DNA of 37,045 nucleotides from Pseudomonas sp. CAN1. Lineage in GTDB: Bacteria; Pseudomonadota; Gammaproteobacteria; Pseudomonadales; Pseudomonadaceae. The notes below the pieces were generated by a model. It worked only from the letters and a program-made list of their open reading frames with translations, was not told where the DNA came from and made no database searches. The stretch is taken from NCBI RefSeq assembly GCF_030462585.1, contig NZ_JASMRU010000044.1:1-37045 (forward strand), read 5' to 3'. The translations under genes and the position numbers were made by a program. Positions 32,181 through 37,045 of this stretch are shown one piece after another (the stretch's first letter is position 1; each line of letters opens with the position of its first letter).

Positions 32181-33515
32181 ATGGGCGTTGCAGTACCCCA
32201 CGACGGCGCGCAACTCAAGCGCACCCTCGGCCTGAAAGACCTGGTGGCCTACGGCATGGCCTACATCGCGCCGATGGCGCCGCTCACCACCTTCGGATTC
32301 GTCTGGGACGCCTCCGGCGGGCTGGTCGCGCTGGCCTACCTGCTGGGCGCGATCTGCATGTACTTCACCGCGCAGAGCTACGCCACGCTGTCGGCGCAGG
32401 TGCAGAGCGCCGGCTCGGTCTACGGCTTCGCCCGCCACTGCCTGGGCGAAGTGCCGGGCTTCGTCGCCGGCTGGCTGATCCTGCTGGACTACCTGCTGAT
32501 CCCGGCGCTGGTGTTCCTGATCATGTCGGTGGGCCTGCAGATCCTCATGCCCGGCCTCGACCGCGCCTTCTGCCTGGTGCTGCTGGTGGCCATCTCGCTG
32601 GGCATCAACTGGTTCGGCGTCGCCGTCACCACGCGCATCAGCATGGTCTCGGTGGTGCTGCAGTTCAGCGTGATGTTCGGCCTGCTCGGGCTGGCGCTGT
32701 TCGCCATCGCCCAGGGCAAGGGCGCCGGTGCGCTGACCGCCGCGCCATTCTTCGACGGCAGCGCCTTCGATGCCGGCAAGGTGTTCACCGCGACATCCAT
32801 CTGCGTGCTGTCGTTCCTCGGCTTCGACGCCATCTCCACCCTCGCCGAGGAAGTGAAGGACAACGACCGCCGGCTGGTCGGCCGCGCCATCCTGCTGGTG
32901 CTGTTCATCTGCGCGACGCTGTTCGTGGTGACCACCTGGGTGCTCGGCAACCTGATGCCCGGCGTGATCATCAAGGACGCCTCGGCGGCCATCTACGAGC
33001 TGACCACCGCGCAGATCGGCCCCTGGGTCGCTCTGCTGCTGGCCTGGGTGATCGCGATGATGGTCGGCCTGACCAACGCCCTGCCGATGCAGGTCGGCGT
33101 CTCCCGCGTGCTGTTCGCCATGAGCCGCGACCGCCAGCTACCAGCCCTCTTCGCCCGCCTGCACCGCCGCCACGGCACGCCGCACGTGGCGCTGGTGCTG
33201 TCGACGCTGCTGTCGCTGGGCATCGCCCTGGTGATGCGCGAACGCATCGACACCCTCGCCTCCTTCGTCAACTTCGGCGCCCTGACCGCCTTCGTCCTGC
33301 TGCACCTGTCGGTACTGATCCGGCTCGGCATCCAGGGCCGCAGCCGCCGCTGGTTCGCCCACTGGCTGGTGCCCATCGTCGGTATCGCCGTGGTGGTGAC
33401 GGTGCTCTGCGGCATGGATATCCATGCGCTGACCATGGGGAGCGTCTGGTTGGTGATCGGGGTGGTTTATGGCCTCTACCTGCGTGGCAAAGGGCGGGTG
33501 GCATTGAGCGTTTGA
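32181..33515 (+). CDS. APC-family amino acid/amine permease
   Basis: Inner-membrane importer of an amino acid or amine, 444 aa with about 12 hydrophobic segments. The start LGLKDLVAYGMAYIAPMAPL and segment VQSAGSVYGFARHCLGEVPG match the GABA/putrescine/ethanolamine-type branch of the APC superfamily, and FLGFDAISTLAEEVKDNDRR is the family's helix-8 loop. The ATG at 32181 has GGAG about 9 nt upstream. The reading frame is open far upstream, but that region encodes the amidohydrolase in another frame. Co-transcription with amidohydrolase 2 is likely, suggesting that the permease supplies its substrate. Confidence 0.92.
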   Translation: MGVAVPHDGAQLKRTLGLKDLVAYGMAYIAPMAPLTTFGFVWDASGGLVALAYLLGAICMYFTAQSYATLSAQVQSAGSVYGFARHCLGEVPGFVAGWLILLDYLLIPALVFLIMSVGLQILMPGLDRAFCLVLLVAISLGINWFGVAVTTRISMVSVVLQFSVMFGLLGLALFAIAQGKGAGALTAAPFFDGSAFDAGKVFTATSICVLSFLGFDAISTLAEEVKDNDRRLVGRAILLVLFICATLFVVTTWVLGNLMPGVIIKDASAAIYELTTAQIGPWVALLLAWVIAMMVGLTNALPMQVGVSRVLFAMSRDRQLPALFARLHRRHGTPHVALVLSTLLSLGIALVMRERIDTLASFVNFGALTAFVLLHLSVLIRLGIQGRSRRWFAHWLVPIVGIAVVVTVLCGMDIHALTMGSVWLVIGVVYGLYLRGKGRVALSV

Positions 33516-33597
33516 GGCTTTTGCAGAGTGCGCGCGGCAGTCTGCCGAGGGACTCGCGGAAAAGGTCCGCTCCTGCGCGACGGAGCTGACCTGTATA

Positions 33598-33614
33598 AGC
33601 GCCCCATGGGCGCT
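33598..33614. other. Hairpin and REP remnants between convergent genes
   Basis: AGCGCCC-CAT-GGGCGCT is a 7-bp stem without a T-tract, between the 3' ends of the permease and RND genes. The surrounding 33516-33682 gap carries degenerate REP pieces (GGTCCGCTCCTGCG, GGCCCGCTCCCGCG). It may act as a weak bidirectional terminator. Confidence 0.35.
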
Positions 33615-33682
33615 ATCGCGGCCATGGCCCGCTCCCGCGAAGTCTGCCCCTGAGCGCCCCTGGAAGAGCGTTCAGGGCAGGC

Positions 33683-36118
33683 TCAGAGCTTCTTTCCGCC
33701 CAGCAGGAAGTGCGACAGCGCCGGAATCAGCACCAGCGCGCCGAGCATGTTCCACAGGAACATGAAGGTCAGCAGGATGCCCATGTCCGCCTGGAACTTG
33801 ATCGGTGACCAGGCCCAGGTGATGACGCCCGCCGCCAGGGTCACGCCGACCAGCGCGACCACCTTGCCGGTGAAGGCCACGGCCTGTTTGTAGGCCACCG
33901 ACAGCGGCAGACCCGCGCGCTGCATCTGCAGCTGCACGCTGAGCAGGTACAAAGCGTAATCCACCCCGATCCCCACCCCTAGCGCGATCACCGGCAGCGT
34001 GGCGACCTTGACGCCGATGCCCATCAGCACCATCAGCGCCTCGCAGAGGATCGAGGTGAGCACCAGCGGCAGCAGCGCCACCAAGGTCGCGCGCCAGCTG
34101 CGGAAGGTGATCAGGCAGAAGATGCCCACCGCCGCGTAGACGTAGAACAGCATGCGGTGGTTGGCCTCGCGCACCACGCGGTTGGTCGCGGCCTCGATCC
34201 CGGCGCTTCCGGCGGCCAGCAGGAACTGGCGGTCCGGCGTGCTGTTGGCGCGGGCGAAGTTCTCGGCGATGCCGGCCACTTCGTCGAGGGTCTGCGCCTT
34301 GTGGTCCTTGAGGAAGGCGATCACCGGCATCAGCGAGCATTCGGTGTTGAACAGCTCGGGCGTGTTCACCGAGGCCTGCTGGGCCGCGTAGTTGAGCACG
34401 TCCTGGTTGCGCTGCAGGCTGGCGAACTTGGGGTTGCCCTCGTAGGTGCCCGCGGTGATCTGGCGTACCGCGTTGACCAGCGAAGTGGTGGCCTGCACGC
34501 CCTCGTGCTGTTGCAGCGCCCAGCCCAGGCGGTCGGCGAGGATCAGCGTGCGGTAGTTCAGGCAACCTTCCGGCGCGGTCTTCACCATCACCGCGAAGAG
34601 GTCGCTGGAGAGCGCGTAGTGGCTGGTGATGTAGGCGTTGTCGCGGTTGTAGCGCGAGTCGGCGCGCAGCTCCGGGGCGCCGGCGTCGAGGTCGCCGATC
34701 TGCAGGTGCTGGCTGACCAGCAGGCCGCCGGCGCCCAGCAGCGCGGCGACGATCAGCGCAGCGCTGGCCCAGCGGCGCTGGGTGAAGCGGTCCAGCAGGT
34801 CCCACAGCTTGCCCAGGCCGGCATGCTGGTCCACCTGGCGCTCTTCGCGCAGGGCACGGGCGGCGGCCTTCGGGCTGACACCGACGTAGGACAGCGCCAC
34901 CGGCATCATCAGCAGCGAGGTGAAGATCAGCACCGCCACGCCGATGCTGGCGGCGATGGCCAGGTCCTGGATCACCGGGATGTCGATCAGCATCAGCACG
35001 GCGAAGCCCACGGCGTCGGACAGCAGCGCGGTGACACCGGCGAGGAACAGGCGGCGGAAGGTGTTGCGCGCGGCGACCTGCTTGTGGGTGCCACGGCCGA
35101 TGTCCTGCATGATGCCGTTCATCTTCTGGGTGGCGTGGGACACGCCGATGGCGAAGATCAGGAACGGCACCAGGATCGAATACGGGTCCAGCGCGTAGCC
35201 CAGCCAGGCCACCAGGCCGAGCTGCCAGACCACCGCCAGCAGCGAGCAGCCGATCACCAGCAGGCTGCTGCGCAGGCAGCGGGTGTAGAAGAAGATGATG
35301 ACGAAGGCGGTGACCACCGCCAGGCCGAAGAACAGCATCACCCGCAGCAGGCCGTCGATGAGGTCGCCCACCAGCTTGGCGAAGCCGATCACGTGCAGGC
35401 GTACCGGGCCCTTGCCCTCCTCGCCGGCGGCGAAGGCGCGGGTGTCGCCGAGGTATTCGTACTTCAGGCGCAGGTCGTCGAGGGCGCGGGAGAATTCGCG
35501 GTAGTCGATGCCCTTGCCGGTGGCCGAGTCGCGGTCGAGCAGCGGCACCACCAGCATGCTGGAGCGGAAGTCGTTGCCCACCAGGCTGCCGACGATGCCG
35601 GCACGGGCGATGTTCTGGCGCAGCTGGCCGATGGATTCGGGCTTGCCGTCGTAGCCGTCGGGCATCACCGGGCCGCCCTGGAAGCCTTCCTCGGTGACCT
35701 CGGTCCAGCGCACTGCCGGCGACCACAGCGATTTCATCCAGGCACGGTCGACACCATGGCTGAGGAACAGCTGGTCGCTGATCTGCCGCAGGCTGTCGAT
35801 GTAGGCCGGGTCGAAGATGTCGCCGCTGGGGTTCTCCACCACCACCCGCACCGAGTTGCCCAGGCCGCGCAATACGGCGCGATTGTCCAGGTAGTTGCGG
35901 ATGTAGGGATCACTGTGCGGGATCATCTTCTCGAAGGCCGGGCGCATCTCCAGACGGGTCACGGCCATGTAGCCCAGCAGCACAGTGACCAGCGCGATCA
36001 GGGCGATGAACAGCGCGCGGTGGTTGAACACCAGGCGCTCCAGCAGGTTGCCGCTGTGGGTGTCAAAGTCCCGCAGTTCGCGGACTACAGGCATTTCGCC
36101 GTGCTTCAGGTCGACCAT
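33683..36118 (-). CDS. RND/MMPL-family transporter permease
   Basis: Large inner-membrane exporter of 811 aa with the RND plan of two repeated halves, each with one helix, a big periplasmic loop and about five further helices. Repeat 1: LFIALIALVTVLLGYMAVTR, then VTAFVIIFFYTRCLRSSLLV and PFLIFAIGVSHATQKMNGIM. Repeat 2: ASAALIVAALLGAGGLLV, then LPVIALGVGIGVDYALYLL with a conserved Asp in a transmembrane helix. It is shorter than AcrB-type pumps and closest in layout to MMPL/HpnN-like exporters of hydrophobic or lipid-like compounds. Upstream on the same strand, 59 nt away, is a YCF48-like gene; such pairs occur in Pseudomonas beside DUF1302/DUF1329 genes. The substrate is unknown. Confidence 0.9.
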   Translation of the reverse strand: MVDLKHGEMPVVRELRDFDTHSGNLLERLVFNHRALFIALIALVTVLLGYMAVTRLEMRPAFEKMIPHSDPYIRNYLDNRAVLRGLGNSVRVVVENPSGDIFDPAYIDSLRQISDQLFLSHGVDRAWMKSLWSPAVRWTEVTEEGFQGGPVMPDGYDGKPESIGQLRQNIARAGIVGSLVGNDFRSSMLVVPLLDRDSATGKGIDYREFSRALDDLRLKYEYLGDTRAFAAGEEGKGPVRLHVIGFAKLVGDLIDGLLRVMLFFGLAVVTAFVIIFFYTRCLRSSLLVIGCSLLAVVWQLGLVAWLGYALDPYSILVPFLIFAIGVSHATQKMNGIMQDIGRGTHKQVAARNTFRRLFLAGVTALLSDAVGFAVLMLIDIPVIQDLAIAASIGVAVLIFTSLLMMPVALSYVGVSPKAAARALREERQVDQHAGLGKLWDLLDRFTQRRWASAALIVAALLGAGGLLVSQHLQIGDLDAGAPELRADSRYNRDNAYITSHYALSSDLFAVMVKTAPEGCLNYRTLILADRLGWALQQHEGVQATTSLVNAVRQITAGTYEGNPKFASLQRNQDVLNYAAQQASVNTPELFNTECSLMPVIAFLKDHKAQTLDEVAGIAENFARANSTPDRQFLLAAGSAGIEAATNRVVREANHRMLFYVYAAVGIFCLITFRSWRATLVALLPLVLTSILCEALMVLMGIGVKVATLPVIALGVGIGVDYALYLLSVQLQMQRAGLPLSVAYKQAVAFTGKVVALVGVTLAAGVITWAWSPIKFQADMGILLTFMFLWNMLGALVLIPALSHFLLGGKKL

Positions 36119-36177
36119 GAGGCTGTCTCTCTATCTCTTGTTCTTATGGTTCTTGAACGGGCGGAACACCGGCGCGC

Positions 36178-37045
36178 TCAGCGCACCGGCATCGCGTTCT
36201 CGCGTACGCCGCGGGTGCCGACCAGCAGCAGGCGGCCGGGGCCGGCCACGGCGCCACTGACGGGCAGGCGCTCGGCCAGGTCCAGGATCTTGAAGCTGGC
36301 GCCGCTGTCGTCGCTGACCAGGCCCTGGCCGGCCTGGCTGAACAGGTACAGCCGCCCGTCGGCGTCGAAGCTGGCGGCGGTCAGGCTCACCGGCAGGCCG
36401 GTGTCCACGGCGGTCCAGCTTGCGCCGCCGTCGAGGCTGCGGATCGCATGGCCGCGCAGGCCGTAGGCGAACACCAGGCCGGGCCGCGCGATGACGCCGA
36501 AGAAGCTGCCGGCGTAGGGCGATTGCAGAGCGACGAAGCGCTCGGCCTGATGGTCCAGGCGCAGCAGCAGGCCCTGCTCGCCGACGATGAACAGGTCATC
36601 GCCGCTTGCCGCCATGGCAGTCAGGTGCAGCGCCTGCGGGTTGTCGATGCGGTGGTTCCAGGGCTCCCAGCTGCGACCGCCGTCGCGGGTGTGCAGGATC
36701 AGGTTGAAGGCGCCGACCACGAAGCCTTCGTTGGTGTCGCGGAACCACAGGTCGAGGAAGGGTTTGTCGGCGCCCTCCTCCTGGTAACGGCGCGCCTGGT
36801 CCAGCCAGGTGGCGTTGTCCGGCTGCGGGTGGGCGGCGTAGTAGTCGAGCATCAGCTGGCCGATCTGCCGGCCGTCGAGCTGGCGCTGCCAGTGCTGGCC
36901 GCCATCGGCGCTGTGCAGGACCACGCCGTCGTGGCCCACCGCCCAGCCCTCCCGCGGCGTGGGGAAGCGCACGGCGGTGAGGTCGGAGCTGACCGGCACT
37001 TCGGCTTGCACCCAACTGGTGCCGCCGTCGTCGGAGTAGAGAATC
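36178..37045 (-). CDS. YCF48/BNR-repeat beta-propeller protein, N-terminus cut by window edge
   Basis: About 289 codons of a beta-propeller protein are visible; the frame runs off the right edge (the last residues read ILYSDDGGTSW). Repeated BNR/Asp-box-like units appear: DDGGTSW, SADGGQHW, TRDGGRSW, SLDGGASW and SDDSGASF, with WAVGHDGVVLHS and FVVGAFNLILHT blades. Related proteins in Pseudomonas are encoded beside RND/MMPL transporters and outer-membrane DUF1302/DUF1329 proteins and are usually exported; whether this one has a signal peptide cannot be seen. It probably forms an operon with the RND gene and may be an accessory or assembly factor for the exporter. Confidence 0.85.
   Translation of the reverse strand, partial: ILYSDDGGTSWVQAEVPVSSDLTAVRFPTPREGWAVGHDGVVLHSADGGQHWQRQLDGRQIGQLMLDYYAAHPQPDNATWLDQARRYQEEGADKPFLDLWFRDTNEGFVVGAFNLILHTRDGGRSWEPWNHRIDNPQALHLTAMAASGDDLFIVGEQGLLLRLDHQAERFVALQSPYAGSFFGVIARPGLVFAYGLRGHAIRSLDGGASWTAVDTGLPVSLTAASFDADGRLYLFSQAGQGLVSDDSGASFKILDLAERLPVSGAVAGPGRLLLVGTRGVRENAMPVR

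Noticed and set aside
33672-35726. Second minus-strand frame of 684 codons inside the RND gene
   Set aside because: It is Arg/Pro/Gly-rich and is a shifted-frame shadow of the RND protein, whose own frame has clear transmembrane motifs.

Overview
The window looks like a chromosomal segment of a Pseudomonas species, probably from the P. aeruginosa / P. citronellolis / P. nitroreducens / P. knackmussii side of the genus. The reasons are the high GC content, an ExaC aldehyde dehydrogenase next to a PQQ alcohol dehydrogenase, several families of Pseudomonas-type REP elements (GTAGGAGCGxxx...), a FecI/FecR/receptor cassette and LysR-rich catabolic clusters. I see no rRNA, tRNA, insertion sequence, prophage or CRISPR array.

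Layout. (1) 1-5030, alcohol oxidation: a quinohemoprotein (type II PQQ) alcohol dehydrogenase, cut by the left edge, sits behind a clear sigma-54 promoter and a 128-bp tandem REP-doublet array. Upstream of it are exaC with a rho-independent terminator and a repeat-rich gap. (2) 5031-17498, the most unusual region. One long minus-strand transcription unit (14358 down to 5635) encodes a PotDBCA-like importer, an MGT-type glycosyltransferase, two paralogous small cupins, an AmgK-like small-molecule kinase and an NAD(P)-dependent aldehyde dehydrogenase. Divergent to it are a GntR-type regulator with two winged-helix domains and a second MGT glycosyltransferase. Both glycosyltransferases lack the usual catalytic histidine. 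I know of no described pathway with this gene set. The likely job is uptake of a polyamine- or amino-alcohol-like compound followed by glycosylation or phosphorylation and aldehyde oxidation, but the substrate is unknown. Two GNAT acetyltransferases flank this region. (3) 17577-21850, iron: Fur box, FecI-type sigma factor, FecR-type anti-sigma factor and an STN-containing ferric-siderophore receptor. (4) 21874-33515, transport and amide/ester hydrolysis: an EamA exporter, an MHS-type MFS transporter, a C45-type N-terminal-nucleophile acyltransferase/hydrolase, two YtcJ-like amidohydrolases each divergent to its own LysR regulator in a mirror-image arrangement, and an APC amino acid permease. 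(5) 33683-37045: an RND/MMPL exporter and a YCF48-type beta-propeller protein, cut by the right edge.

Repeats are a second theme. At least three REP-like families occupy the gaps. Two gaps (4572-4952 and 28468-28976) carry related copies of a composite element with a conserved hairpin core whose arms show compensatory base changes. The second copy also contains a discrete ~145-nt module folding as a 25-bp stem enclosing two hairpins, followed by a third hairpin.

Coordinates come from reading the sequence directly. Family assignments rest on recognised motifs, not on database searches.
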